Shown: positions 16,873 to 27,098, counted from the stretch's first letter. The stretch: 64,000 nucleotides of DNA from Thermotoga sp. Mc24 (GCF_000784835.1 NZ_JSFH01000006.1:1-64000); one strand, 5' to 3'. Notes: generated by a model from the letters alone, not told the origin. Numbers and translations are program-made.

Positions 16873-18628
16873 GTTTCCATACCTCTAAGGAAGTATTGAA
16901 ACGCTCGTAGCCTACCATCGCTCTTGCTTCGTTCGGTGGTTTCCATACCTCTAAGGAAGTATTGAAACATTGTATATACTGACAAAGGAGTTTTCTATGT
17001 TAAGTTTCCATACCTCTAAGGAAGTATTGAAACTGTGGTTTTCCCCACTCCTCGTCGGCCCGTGAGATAGTTTCCATACCTCTAAGGAAGTATTGAAACA
17101 AGGACAGGCAACTTCCTTCTGTCGACGTTCACCAGTTTCCATACCTCTAAGGAAGTATTGAAACTCAAACAGAACAATGAAAGCAAGGTATAGATGTGAA
17201 GTTTCCATACCTCTAAGGAAGTATTGAAACCAAGGTATATTTTCAGGATACACTGAACTTTTTCGGGTTTCCATACCTCTAAGGAAGTATTGAAACACGT
17301 TGCGTTGAAGCAGGCGCACTATATGGTTATTTTGTTTCCATACCTCTAAGGAAGTATTGAAACTCGGAAGTCGATTTATGTCCTTTGGGCTCTGTCAGAG
17401 TTTCCATACCTCTAAGGAAGTATTGAAACAAAAGGAGAAGATCAAGAAGAAAAAGAAGGTGAGAGGAGTTTCCATACCTCTAAGGAAGTATTGAAACCTT
17501 ATTCACGAAGATAATCATGAACTCGCTTTATGGGTTTCCATACCTCTAAGGAAGTATTGAAACTGATATTCCTCTCGTATATTGTCTGGGTCGGGGTTTC
17601 GTTTCCATACCTCTAAGGAAGTATTGAAACTGCAATATGCTTTTCTAAAGCTAACAGACGAGGGCTGTTTCCATACCTCTAAGGAAGTATTGAAACCTGA
17701 GCGCTCTCGCTTGAAAACAGTGGTTGCGGGAGGTTTCCATACCTCTAAGGAAGTATTGAAACAAAATTGTCTGCGTAATAGTCTGTGCTCTTGCGGGCGC
17801 GTTTCCATACCTCTAAGGAAGTATTGAAACTCCTGTACTGGACATACCACCATTCGAAATCTTCGTCGTTTCCATACCTCTAAGGAAGTATTGAAACGGG
17901 AGAAGGGTATCCCATCGACGACGATATCAAGATCGCGTTTCCATACCTCTAAGGAAGTATTGAAACATGCACCACCCCTACATCCAAACTGCAGGTGCTC
18001 GATCATCTTGTTTCCATACCTCTAAGGAAGTATTGAAACGGTTTTGACAGTTTTCATGCCGAAACAGGAAATTAGTTTCCATACCTCTAAGGAAGTATTG
18101 AAACATCTAACGGAGCGTATGAAACTGCTAAAAATCCTGCGTTTCCATACCTCTAAGGAAGTATTGAAACGGCTCGTATCCGACCATTTCTCTCGCTTCG
18201 TTCGGTGTTTCCATACCTCTAAGGAAGTATTGAAACCAACAGTTTTGCTGTGGCTGTTTTCTCCTTCACAAGTTTCCATACCTCTAAGGAAGTATTGAAA
18301 CGAGAAGAAGTTCAGAGAGATAGTGCTTGAGGAATGTTTCCATACCTCTAAGGAAGTATTGAAACTGTCTAAGAGCTTGTGCTGTTCCTCTGTCAATTTT
18401 GGTTTCCATACCTCTAAGGAAGTATTGAAACGAAGCGGTCACGAACGCAATCGAAGGACTCGTGCGTGTTTCCATACCTCTAAGGAAGTATTGAAACAAA
18501 CGGATGAAGAAGCGATAAGAGTAGCGTATGCTGTTTCCATACCTCTAAGGAAGTATTGAAACTCTTTCGCAGACAACGAGTGACAATCTACAGTCGTTGT
18601 TTCCATACCTCTAAGGAAGTATTGAAAC
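16873..18628 (-). CRISPR. CRISPR array, 27 repeats and 26 spacers
   Basis: Twenty-seven identical 30-bp repeats. On the minus strand each begins GTTTCAATACTTCC and ends GAGGTATGGAAAC; I found no degenerate copy. The 26 spacers are 34-39 bp except one of 43 bp (17967-18009). Repeat starts on the plus strand run from 16873 (leader-distal) to 18599 (leader-proximal). A TTGCTT-17-TATAAT promoter just right of the last repeat sets leftward transcription. The repeat is the one known from Thermotoga genomes. No cas gene is in the window, so the array must be served by Cas proteins encoded elsewhere. Spacers at 16903-16938 and 18171-18206 are near-duplicates. Confidence 0.98.
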
Positions 18629-19209
18629 CCATTGAGTTCAGAATAAATTATACCACAAACACAAACTGAAAGCAAGATGTTTTTTGAACTTCCATATACT
18701 CATTTTCCATAAACGATTCTAACACACAAGGGGGTGTTTTCAAGAACTGTTTGGAAAAATGGAATAATTGCATAGTCAAACAGAGAGAGAATTCAAGGCA
18801 AAAACAAAAGATTAATTATATCAACCTACGTCAGGGCATTTTGGGGTGTTTTGGGCAAAAATCGATTAGTTCCATATTTCACAAATAGATGAAAAAAGTT
18901 TTCCCTCAAAGAGTTAGAAGTTAACTGCAAGATGTATGAATTTCTGCTACTTACACATCATCATTCATAACAAATTCTCTTCATATTGTTTCGTCTTATC
19001 ATTCATTATTCCCTTTTTAACGCATAGCTTCCGGTACCACAAACCCGCATGAAATTTTTCGTTACCGGTAATTGCATACTCTGTATCGACCTTCTGATGC
19101 TAAATACACACACCACCCACTTTGTGAATGATTGGAACTATCTTGGTTTGTATGCATAAAAGTTATTTAGTAAATATAAATAATTTTCACACTAATTTTT
19201 TAATATCAA
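18629..19209 (-). other. CRISPR leader and adjacent AT-rich non-coding region
   Basis: About 580 bp with no credible gene. Nearest the array is the leader with its promoter. Further right the DNA is AT-rich, with the 10-mer GGGGTGTTTT present twice (18731-18740 and 18843-18852), which could be leader anchoring signals. From about 18900 to 19200 I see only AT-rich sequence with no clear hairpin or reading frame. Confidence 0.6.
18647..18675 (-). promoter_or_regulatory. CRISPR leader promoter
   Basis: Minus-strand TTGCTT (18675-18670), 17-bp spacer, perfect TATAAT (18652-18647). Transcription would begin about 10 nt before the first repeat and run leftward through the array. Confidence 0.75.
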
Positions 19210-19237
19210 AAACAAAGAGGCGGAATTGCTCCGCCTC
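19208..19237 (-). terminator. Intrinsic terminator after 5'-nucleotidase gene
   Basis: Minus strand: 8-bp stem GAGGCGGA/TCCGCCTC with a 5-nt loop, followed by TTTGTTTTTG. Confidence 0.85.
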
Positions 19238-19263
19238 AGTCTGAACTCCTTGGACTAATCCAG

Positions 19264-20790
19264 TTACTCCCTCACGTACCTCTGCGAATCGTCGTACTCT
19301 TCTATTTTCCCGTTCAGAACATTCTGTATGTACTCAATAACGGCATCTGACATAAGATATCCTGTGTCGTATCCCTCCCACTCTTTGAGCATGACGTAGC
19401 CGTCTCCACCACCTGCCATGTAGTTGTTCGTGACCACTTTGTATTTTCTTTCTGGATCGAACGGTTCTCCGTTCACGAGGACTTCCACAACTTTTCCGTC
19501 TTTGCTCTTCCATGTGAGGCCGGAAACCTGGAGGAACGCACCTTTGCCTTCTGAAATGGTAGCAGCGTACTCGAGCACTTTCATGATCTGTTCCCCGGTG
19601 AGCTCCAGCACGTAGAGGGTGTTTCCGAACGGGAGAACTGTCAATATATCTCTCACAGTGATCTTTCCAGGTTTTATAGAGGCTCTTATGCCTCCACCGT
19701 TTGTGAAGGCGATATCCGCTCCCACTTTCCACCTCATGGCGTCCGCTATGAGGTTGGCAAGATTCGTACTTTTCGATCTGACGTGTTCTCTTTCACCATC
19801 GAGGTAGATCTTTGTCTCTCCTATGACGGTATCGAGTTTTTCATCTCCCACTTTCTTGAAATATTCGAGAGCCTTTGCAACGTATCTGTTCTCGAGGTAT
19901 GGTTTTCCAAGGTATCTGTACTTTTCGTTTTCGTACACCTTCAAATTGACGGGTATCGCTTCCCAGTGCCATGCCACGATCTTTCCGTCTTCGATGTCCA
20001 GATCGAGTCTTCCAACGTACTTTCCATAATCTCCAGCCGAGGCTATTATCTTTCCTTCCACGACGTCGGACCCAAGAACGTGGCTGTGTCCAGCTATAAC
20101 AACGTCTATTCCTTCAACTCCTGCCAACTGGTGTGTCGTGGTGATTCCTTCTTTCTTCGGCTCTCCCCAGTCGAGGTGTGCAAGAGCGATAACAATATCT
20201 GCCTGTTTTTTCAGTTCGGGTGCTATTTCTCGGGCCACTTTCAGGGCGTTTTCAAACTTCAGACCTTCGAGGTAGAGAGGTTCCAGAATCTCCGTTTCTT
20301 CTGTGGTGAAACCGATGATGGCGACTTTCAATTCACCGAGATTTTCGATGATGTAGGGTTTGAAGAACGGGTTACCATCTTCTTTCACTATGTTCGCTGA
20401 AAGGAACGGAAAATCTGCGAATTTCATCTGTTTTTCGAGAACTTCCCTTGGATTGTCGAACTCGTGATTTCCAACGGCCATGGCTTTGAGTCCTATCATG
20501 TTGAATCCAACAATGTCGGGTATAGCATCCTGAAGGTCGGACTCTGGAACACCTGTGTTCAAATCTCCTGCGTGGAGAAAGATCACATGCCCACCCTGAC
20601 TCTCGACTTCCCTTCTCACCTCTTCTACGATCGTGGCGATGGCTGCAAGGCCTCCAATTCCGGGATTACGATACTCATCGAATGCCCAGGCGTGACCGTG
20701 CGTGTCGTTGACGTGAAGGATGGTGAGTCTCACACCAAGAAGCAAAACGGTTATCAGTAGAGCCAGAAGGATCACCAGGAACTTTCTCAT
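19264..20790 (-). CDS. Exported 5'-nucleotidase/UDP-sugar hydrolase family protein
   Basis: A 508-residue UshA/5'-nucleotidase homologue. An N-terminal hydrophobic segment (FLVILLALLITVLLLGV) acts as signal or anchor. The metallophosphatase domain has HVNDTHG, AGDLNTG, GNHEFD and AGHSHVLG, and the C-terminal substrate-binding domain has NGGGIR and NNYMAGGGDGY. It would hydrolyse nucleotides or UDP-sugars outside the cytoplasmic membrane for salvage. Ribosome site AAGGGGGTGAT precedes the ATG. It is a single-gene unit, divergent from the radical SAM gene. Confidence 0.92.
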   Translation of the reverse strand: MRKFLVILLALLITVLLLGVRLTILHVNDTHGHAWAFDEYRNPGIGGLAAIATIVEEVRREVESQGGHVIFLHAGDLNTGVPESDLQDAIPDIVGFNMIGLKAMAVGNHEFDNPREVLEKQMKFADFPFLSANIVKEDGNPFFKPYIIENLGELKVAIIGFTTEETEILEPLYLEGLKFENALKVAREIAPELKKQADIVIALAHLDWGEPKKEGITTTHQLAGVEGIDVVIAGHSHVLGSDVVEGKIIASAGDYGKYVGRLDLDIEDGKIVAWHWEAIPVNLKVYENEKYRYLGKPYLENRYVAKALEYFKKVGDEKLDTVIGETKIYLDGEREHVRSKSTNLANLIADAMRWKVGADIAFTNGGGIRASIKPGKITVRDILTVLPFGNTLYVLELTGEQIMKVLEYAATISEGKGAFLQVSGLTWKSKDGKVVEVLVNGEPFDPERKYKVVTNNYMAGGGDGYVMLKEWEGYDTGYLMSDAVIEYIQNVLNGKIEEYDDSQRYVRE

Positions 20791-20864
20791 AATATCACCC
20801 CCTTCGAAGATTTTAACTCTAATGTGCTAACATATTGTGAGATTCTGTTAAGGAGGTTTCACTC

Positions 20865-21614
20865 GTGACGGTGGATCCATCTCACACGATTCCCGTGAGT
20901 GTAACAGGTACGTTTTGTTCACTCAACTGTCCCCACTGTGGAGCACACTATTTGAGCCATATGATCTCCGTGGATGAAATTCCAGCCTTTGTGAATAAAG
21001 GCTACAGAAGCTTTCTGATAAGCGGCGGAATGCTTCCAGATGGTTCCATTCCGTTTGAGAAACATTACGAACGTTTGAAAGAGCTGAAAGAAGCCCACGG
21101 TCTTCTTTACAACTTTCACGTGGGGTTTCAAAAGTCCAAGGTTGCAAAGGAGCTGGCTGACGTCGTTTCTATGGATTTCTTCGGTGATGAAACCGTTTTG
21201 AAAAGCATATACGGACTCACATTGACTCCACAGGAAATTTTAGATATCGCTCACTTTTATGAGAACGTGGTGTTTCACATCACAGTTGGAATAATGGGTG
21301 GAAAGATCACCCACGAAGAAAGAGCACTTGAGATCCTCTCTCAGGAAACAGACACCGTTGTTTTGAACGTGTTCATCCCAACTCCCGGAACAAGGTTTGG
21401 AAAGTCTCATCCACTCGATTTTCAGGAGGTCGTGAGGATTTTTGAAAAGGCAAGAAATCTGTTCAAAAGAGTGATCCTCGGCTGTATGCAGCCGAGGGGG
21501 GAATACAGAAAGAAGCTTCAAAGCGAGTTGAAAGATCTTGTGGATGTCATCACAAAACCCGTTGGTGGGACAGGCGAGTTCAAAGGATGCTGTGCCTTCA
21601 TTGACCGAGGGTGA
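20865..21614 (+). CDS. Radical SAM protein of unknown specificity
   Basis: A 249-residue radical SAM enzyme. The cluster motif CxxxCxxC is C18-SLN-C22-PH-C25 close to the N terminus, followed by a GG-type SAM-binding segment (ISGGMLPDG) and a TIM-barrel pattern. The C terminus has two further Cys (GCMQPRG and FKGCCAF) that could bind another cluster or substrate. Reaction unknown. The GTG at 20865 follows AAGGAGGT. Its last 17 bp overlap the 3' end of the convergent phosphoesterase gene. Confidence 0.85.
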   Translation: MTVDPSHTIPVSVTGTFCSLNCPHCGAHYLSHMISVDEIPAFVNKGYRSFLISGGMLPDGSIPFEKHYERLKELKEAHGLLYNFHVGFQKSKVAKELADVVSMDFFGDETVLKSIYGLTLTPQEILDIAHFYENVVFHITVGIMGGKITHEERALEILSQETDTVVLNVFIPTPGTRFGKSHPLDFQEVVRIFEKARNLFKRVILGCMQPRGEYRKKLQSELKDLVDVITKPVGGTGEFKGCCAFIDRG

Positions 21615-22362
21615 AAGTGACCTTTCCCGGTCCCATGTCAAACGTTTGTCCGAGCGCCAGAACGGTCGCGAGTTCAACCGGAAGGCCGTTTCTTACGATC
21701 TTTTCCACGGTTGTTTTCACATCGTATTCGACACGCAATATTTCAAAGCTGATCGTGCCGTTTTCAACATCGACGATCATGTAAGAGGCCCTCGGATCAC
21801 CATCTTTCGGTCTTCCGGTGCTTCCTGGGTTCAGAACGAGCTTTCCCATAACCCATTTCACCATAGGAAGGTGAGTGTGTCCGTTCACAACAACGTCCTC
21901 TTCAACCGATTCTACGATCCTTTTCAGCCTGTCTGGAGGAGTGTTTGGTTTTACGTACTCGAGGAGTTCGTTCAGAGGACTTCCATGAACGAGCAAGAAT
22001 TTGACACCTTCGACTTCGAAACTCAACTTTTTTGGAAGACTTCTCAAAAATTCTCTGGTTTTCTCAGAGGTGTTTTCGATCGACCACTTGAGAGAGATGT
22101 CCCCGACTTCTGTCTCCCTTCCGGGTGCGTAAGAACAACCGCAGCTCTCTCTGGAATAGCCAACGGCATCGTCGTAATTTCCCATAATCGTTTTGATGTT
22201 TCGTTCCATTATTGTCTGCACAACAGCCTCAGGATCGGGTCCGTAGCCAACCAGATCTCCAAGGCAGAATACTTCATCGACACCTTTGTTCTCTATGTCC
22301 TCCAGAACGGCCTTCAACGCTTCGAGATTTCCATGAACATCTCCAAAGAAGGCAAGCCTCAT
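21598..22362 (-). CDS. Calcineurin-like metallophosphoesterase, YfcE/MJ0936-like
   Basis: A 254-residue phosphoesterase with the full metal motif set: GDVHGN, GDLVGYGPDP, GNYDD, HGSP and NGHTHLPM. Family members hydrolyse phosphodiesters or phosphomonoesters; the natural substrate is unknown. A TATAAT hexamer lies about 20 bp before the ATG, but without a recognisable -35. The 34-bp gap to gltX suggests it could also be read from the gltX transcript. The 3' end overlaps the radical SAM gene by 17 bp tail to tail. Confidence 0.88.
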   Translation of the reverse strand: MRLAFFGDVHGNLEALKAVLEDIENKGVDEVFCLGDLVGYGPDPEAVVQTIMERNIKTIMGNYDDAVGYSRESCGCSYAPGRETEVGDISLKWSIENTSEKTREFLRSLPKKLSFEVEGVKFLLVHGSPLNELLEYVKPNTPPDRLKRIVESVEEDVVVNGHTHLPMVKWVMGKLVLNPGSTGRPKDGDPRASYMIVDVENGTISFEILRVEYDVKTTVEKIVRNGLPVELATVLALGQTFDMGPGKVTFTLGQ

Positions 22363-22396
22363 TTTATCACCCTTAACTATTATAATGCATGTTCTT

Positions 22397-23833
<1,437 letters not shown>

Positions 23834-23835
23834 TC

Positions 23836-23866
23836 AAAAAAAGCCCCGGTGATAAACACCGGGGCC
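23836..23866 (-). terminator. Intrinsic terminator after cold-shock gene
   Basis: Minus strand: 9-bp GCCCCGGTG/CACCGGGGC stem, 5-nt loop, then seven T. Confidence 0.92.
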
Positions 23867-23887
23867 TGGATTCGGTTTCGACCTCTA

Positions 23888-24088
23888 TTATCTAACAGGT
23901 CTCACGTTGACAGCCTGAGGTCCTTTGGTACCTTTCTGGATTTCGAACTCGACTGTTTCGTTTTCCCTGAGGGTCTTGAAACCATCCATCTGGATCGCTG
24001 ACCAGTGAACGAAGATGTCTTCTCCGTTCTCCATGGTGATGAAACCGTAGCCTTTCTTAGAGTCGAACCACTTAACCGTACCTCTCAT
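23888..24088 (-). CDS. Cold-shock domain protein
   Basis: A 66-residue single cold-shock domain with both RNA-binding motifs, KGYGFI (RNP1) and DIFVHWSAI (RNP2; the usual form is VFVHxS). It is an RNA chaperone that melts mRNA structure at low temperature. It has its own promoter, a roughly 45-nt 5' leader and its own terminator, so it is monocistronic. Ribosome site AAGGAGTGA precedes the ATG. Confidence 0.96.
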   Translation of the reverse strand: MRGTVKWFDSKKGYGFITMENGEDIFVHWSAIQMDGFKTLRENETVEFEIQKGTKGPQAVNVRPVR

Positions 24089-24139
24089 GAAGAAATCACT
24101 CCTTCTTAAAAATCTTTCCGCTCAAGGCGGTACTTCCTA

Positions 24140-24168
24140 AGTGTACACCCCGGATACGACTTTGTCAA
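24140..24168 (-). promoter_or_regulatory. Promoter of cold-shock gene
   Basis: Minus strand: perfect -35 TTGACA (24168-24163), 17-bp spacer, -10 TACACT (24145-24140). Confidence 0.75.
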
Positions 24169-24321
24169 AAATCTTTTTTTCTTCATCATGAAAGGGTTAC
24201 GATGTTTTGAAATCTTAGTGTTATTCTGAAGACACATTAATTTAACTTCCAGGGGCTTTTTATGAAAGAGTTTTTTCACTATTCTTTATATGCATAACTA
24301 TATCCCATTGAGGAGGAGTCC

Positions 24322-25488
24322 ATGATGGAATACTGGATTAGAAGAGCCCTCGAAGTGGTGAAAACACCTTTCCTTCTTTTCGACTTGTCGGTCGTGGAGA
24401 AGAAGTATCTGGAAATGAAATCTGTTCTCAGAGATGCGGATATTTACTATGCGGTGAAGGCAAACTCGCATCCGCGCATCATTTCCCTTCTTGCCAGATT
24501 GGGGTGCAATTTCGATGTGGCTTCCAAGGGAGAGATAGAGAAGCTATTGGCACTTGGGGTGAATGGAAGAAGAATGAGTTTTGGCAACACTATAAAAAGA
24601 GAGGAAGACATCGCGTTCGCGTACAAAAATGGTATAAGGCTCTTTGCGGTGGATAGTGAAATGGAGGTGGAAAAGGTTGCTATAAACGCTCCTGGAAGTT
24701 TCGTTTTTGTGAGGATGGAAACAGATGGTGCAGACGCGGACTGGCCCCTTTCCAGAAAGTTCGGAACCAATCCAGAGCACGCTCTTCAGATTCTCTTTTA
24801 TGCTTCGAAGATGAAACTGATACCCGCGGGGTTGAGTTTTCATGTGGGATCTCAGAATCTGAATCCCGAAAGCTGGAAAAAGGCTATCGAAGTCGCAGGA
24901 AAAGTGTTCAAGAAAGCCATGAGATCCGGTTTGAATCTTTTCCTCTTGAACATTGGAGGAGGCTTTCCCGTTCAACACAAAAAGCCGATTCCGAGTATGG
25001 AAGAGATAGGAAAAGTCATCGAAGAGGCAATAGACGAAAATCTCTGGTTTGTCCACAATTTGAAAGTGATAGCCGAGCCTGGAAGGTATATGGTCGGAGA
25101 AGCGGGTTGGCTCGTCACAAAGGTGCTTTTGAAGAGCGAAAGATCCGGTGAAAAATGGGTCTACATCGACGCGGGAGTGTTTCACGGGCTTGCAGAAACC
25201 ATCCAGAACTTCGAGTACGAGGTCAGGGTTCTCGGAAAAGAAAGAGAGGAACTCGAAGAGTACCATCTGGCGGGTCCCACCTGTGACAGCGTCGATGTGA
25301 TATACGACAGAATCTTTCTTCCAAAGAGCATCACCTTGAACGATCTTGTGTGCTTCATAAACGCGGGGGCTTACACAGTGGAGTACAACACCCGTTTCAA
25401 CGGAATAGAACCACCAAAGATGATCTTCATCGAGGAGCTCACAGAGATCTCGATAGAAGAGAAAATCAGAACGCGTGTACTGGATTGA
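24322..25488 (+). CDS. PLP-dependent ornithine/lysine/diaminopimelate-type decarboxylase (fold III)
   Basis: A 388-residue alanine-racemase-fold decarboxylase. The PLP lysine lies in YYAVKANSHP. Further motifs are HVGSQN, IGGGFP, AEPGRY, and the partner-subunit cysteine motif GPTCDSVD. From memory the T. maritima homologue was reported to decarboxylate ornithine and/or lysine, giving polyamine precursors; sequence alone does not settle the substrate. AGGAGG lies 5 nt before ATG 24322 and 8 nt before ATG 24325, so either could be used. Its stop is 1 bp from the end of the convergent yjbQ-like gene. Confidence 0.88.
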   Translation: MMEYWIRRALEVVKTPFLLFDLSVVEKKYLEMKSVLRDADIYYAVKANSHPRIISLLARLGCNFDVASKGEIEKLLALGVNGRRMSFGNTIKREEDIAFAYKNGIRLFAVDSEMEVEKVAINAPGSFVFVRMETDGADADWPLSRKFGTNPEHALQILFYASKMKLIPAGLSFHVGSQNLNPESWKKAIEVAGKVFKKAMRSGLNLFLLNIGGGFPVQHKKPIPSMEEIGKVIEEAIDENLWFVHNLKVIAEPGRYMVGEAGWLVTKVLLKSERSGEKWVYIDAGVFHGLAETIQNFEYEVRVLGKEREELEEYHLAGPTCDSVDVIYDRIFLPKSITLNDLVCFINAGAYTVEYNTRFNGIEPPKMIFIEELTEISIEEKIRTRVLD

Positions 25489-25489
25489 A

Positions 25490-25888
25490 TCATCCCTCAA
25501 CAACCTTTATGTAAACGCTCCTCGTCCTTGGACCGTCAAATTCGCAGAAATATATTCCCTGCCAGGTTCCAAGGAGGGGGCGTCCGTTTTCTATTATGAG
25601 CGTGACAGAAGACCCCAACACTGATGCTTTTATATGAGAATCGGCATTTCCTTCTAGGTGGGTATAACCAGCCGATGGTGGTACCAGTTTGTTCATCGTG
25701 TTCATTATATCCTGTCGCACACTCGGATCAGCGTTTTCGTTTATTGTGATACCCGCGGTGGTGTGGGGAACAAAAACCACGCAGATACCATTTTTCACCT
25801 TAGATTCTTCTATGACTTTCACAACCTCCGAAGTGATATCCACGAACTGTGTTCGTGAAGAAGTTCGAACTGTGAGTCTTTTCAACAT
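25490..25888 (-). CDS. YjbQ/UPF0047 family protein
   Basis: A 132-residue protein with the UPF0047 signature HTTAGITINENADP and the C-terminal LLGTWQGIYFCEFDGPR. Family members show weak thiamine-phosphate-synthase-like activity in some reports, but the physiological role is uncertain. An ATG at 25906 overlaps the minE stop, but the ATG at 25888 has GGGAGGG 6 nt upstream and is preferred. It is the third gene of minD-minE-yjbQ. Confidence 0.85.
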   Translation of the reverse strand: MLKRLTVRTSSRTQFVDITSEVVKVIEESKVKNGICVVFVPHTTAGITINENADPSVRQDIMNTMNKLVPPSAGYTHLEGNADSHIKASVLGSSVTLIIENGRPLLGTWQGIYFCEFDGPRTRSVYIKVVEG

Positions 25889-25902
25889 CAACTTCCCTCC
25901 CT

Positions 25903-26178
25903 TCATTTGAAGAACACGTTTGTGATTATCACCACGTGGCCTTCTCTTTCTTCGAAGTCTATCTTTATCTTTTCTTTTTCGACATTGAAGGTTTCGGAAA
26001 GCCAGCTGGCGATTCTTTCTTTTATCTTATCCGAATTCTTATCGAGCATTTCTTTTGGAATGATCTCTGTTATGTTCATCTGTTTTCTCTTAGTTGTTCC
26101 AACTATCTGTTCCAGTCTTTTTTTGGCCGTTTCTCTGCTCTTATTCTTCTTTCCGAACTCCCAAAATAGGAACTTCAT
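25903..26178 (-). CDS. minE: Cell division topological specificity factor MinE
   Basis: A 91-residue MinE-like protein. The N-terminal membrane-targeting segment (MKFLFWEFG) and the SRETAKKRLEQIV motif match MinE, which stimulates MinD ATPase and confines division inhibition to the poles. The anti-MinCD region is more divergent than in enterobacteria. It sits 4 bp after minD in the same operon. No minC is adjacent; from memory T. maritima minC is located elsewhere. Confidence 0.85.
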   Translation of the reverse strand: MKFLFWEFGKKNKSRETAKKRLEQIVGTTKRKQMNITEIIPKEMLDKNSDKIKERIASWLSETFNVEKEKIKIDFEEREGHVVIITNVFFK

Positions 26179-26182
26179 GATA

Positions 26183-26998
26183 TCATCCCCTCTTGAGTTT
26201 TGAGAAGAAGTCTTTCAATGCATCGAGAAAACCTTTCGAAACGGTGACAAAGTCGTTCTCCAAAGGCACGCCCTCTCCTCGAATTCTTCTTGCGAGGTTT
26301 TCAAAGTTTTTGGAAATTTTCGAATTTCCGTTCAGTGAAACGGGAATTCCCGTGTTTGAGGCAACTATGATATCCTCTGAATCTGGTATAACAGCTATAA
26401 TCTCCAATGATAGTGTATGTTTGATATCGTCAGTGGTGAGCATTTCGCCCTTTTTCACCATGTGCGGTTTGAATCTGTTTATGATCACGTTTATCTTCTC
26501 ATCGGAAAATCCAAAGTTTTCCAGAAGCCCTATCACACGATCTGCGTCAGAGATTGCAGGAAGTTCGGGAGTCGTGACAACAAGCACTCTTTCAGCCGGA
26601 GCGACGGCGTTTCTGAATCCCCTTTCGATGCCGGCTGGAGAATCGATTATGATGTAGTCGAAATGTGGTATCAGTTCCTTCACAATGGCCTTCATGTCGT
26701 TTGGTGAGACCATTTCTTTCGTGGCTATCTGTGAAGCAGGAAGAAGATACAGATTTTTCAGCATTTTATGTTTGACAAGAGCCTCCTGAGGAGAGACTTT
26801 ACCGTTCACTACATCTATCATGGTGTAAACGATTCTGTTTTCGAGTCCGAGGACTATGTCCAGATTTTTCAGGCCTATGTCGGCATCGATGAGACACACC
26901 TTCTCCCCGAGTTTGGCCAGGGCACATCCAAGGTTGGCCGTTACGGTGGTTTTACCCACCCCTCCTTTACCGGAAGTTACAACTATGACATTTCCCAT
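26183..26998 (-). CDS. minD: Septum site-determining ATPase MinD
   Basis: A 271-residue ParA/MinD-type ATPase with the deviant Walker A GKGGVGKTT, the DADIGLKNLD segment, and Walker B IIIDSPAGIE. The C-terminal amphipathic helix (FLDALKDFFSKLKRG) is the membrane-targeting sequence typical of MinD rather than ParA or FlhG. ATG 26998 is favoured over the in-frame GTG at 27007 because the GGGTGGG site then lies upstream of the start. It is the first gene of minD-minE-yjbQ and diverges from the Lon-like gene. Confidence 0.93.
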   Translation of the reverse strand: MGNVIVVTSGKGGVGKTTVTANLGCALAKLGEKVCLIDADIGLKNLDIVLGLENRIVYTMIDVVNGKVSPQEALVKHKMLKNLYLLPASQIATKEMVSPNDMKAIVKELIPHFDYIIIDSPAGIERGFRNAVAPAERVLVVTTPELPAISDADRVIGLLENFGFSDEKINVIINRFKPHMVKKGEMLTTDDIKHTLSLEIIAVIPDSEDIIVASNTGIPVSLNGNSKISKNFENLARRIRGEGVPLENDFVTVSKGFLDALKDFFSKLKRG

Positions 26999-27098
26999 CA
27001 ATCCCACCCTTTCTTGTTCACCCGAACAGTTTTCTCCTCAAAATATTGTACAATAAAATGTGATCGTACAGAAAATTACTTCACAGGGAAGTGGGACG

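Noticed and set aside
16951-18675. Several 60-160 codon reading frames with repeats such as FNTSLEVWK or FHTSKEVLK
   Set aside because: They are translations of the CRISPR repeats and spacers, lack ribosome sites, and only reflect that the repeat has no stop in some frames.
18900-19200. Small RNA gene in the AT-rich stretch right of the CRISPR leader
   Set aside because: Short repeats such as ATCATTCAT occur, but no stable hairpin, promoter-terminator pair or known motif was seen.
16818-19263. cas genes near the array
   Set aside because: None of the flanking genes is a Cas protein; the helicase is Upf1/IGHMBP2-like and not Cas3.
22363-22396. Separate promoter for the phosphoesterase gene
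   Set aside because: TATAAT is present about 20 bp before the start, but no acceptable -35 at 16-18 bp was found, so it is not listed as a feature.
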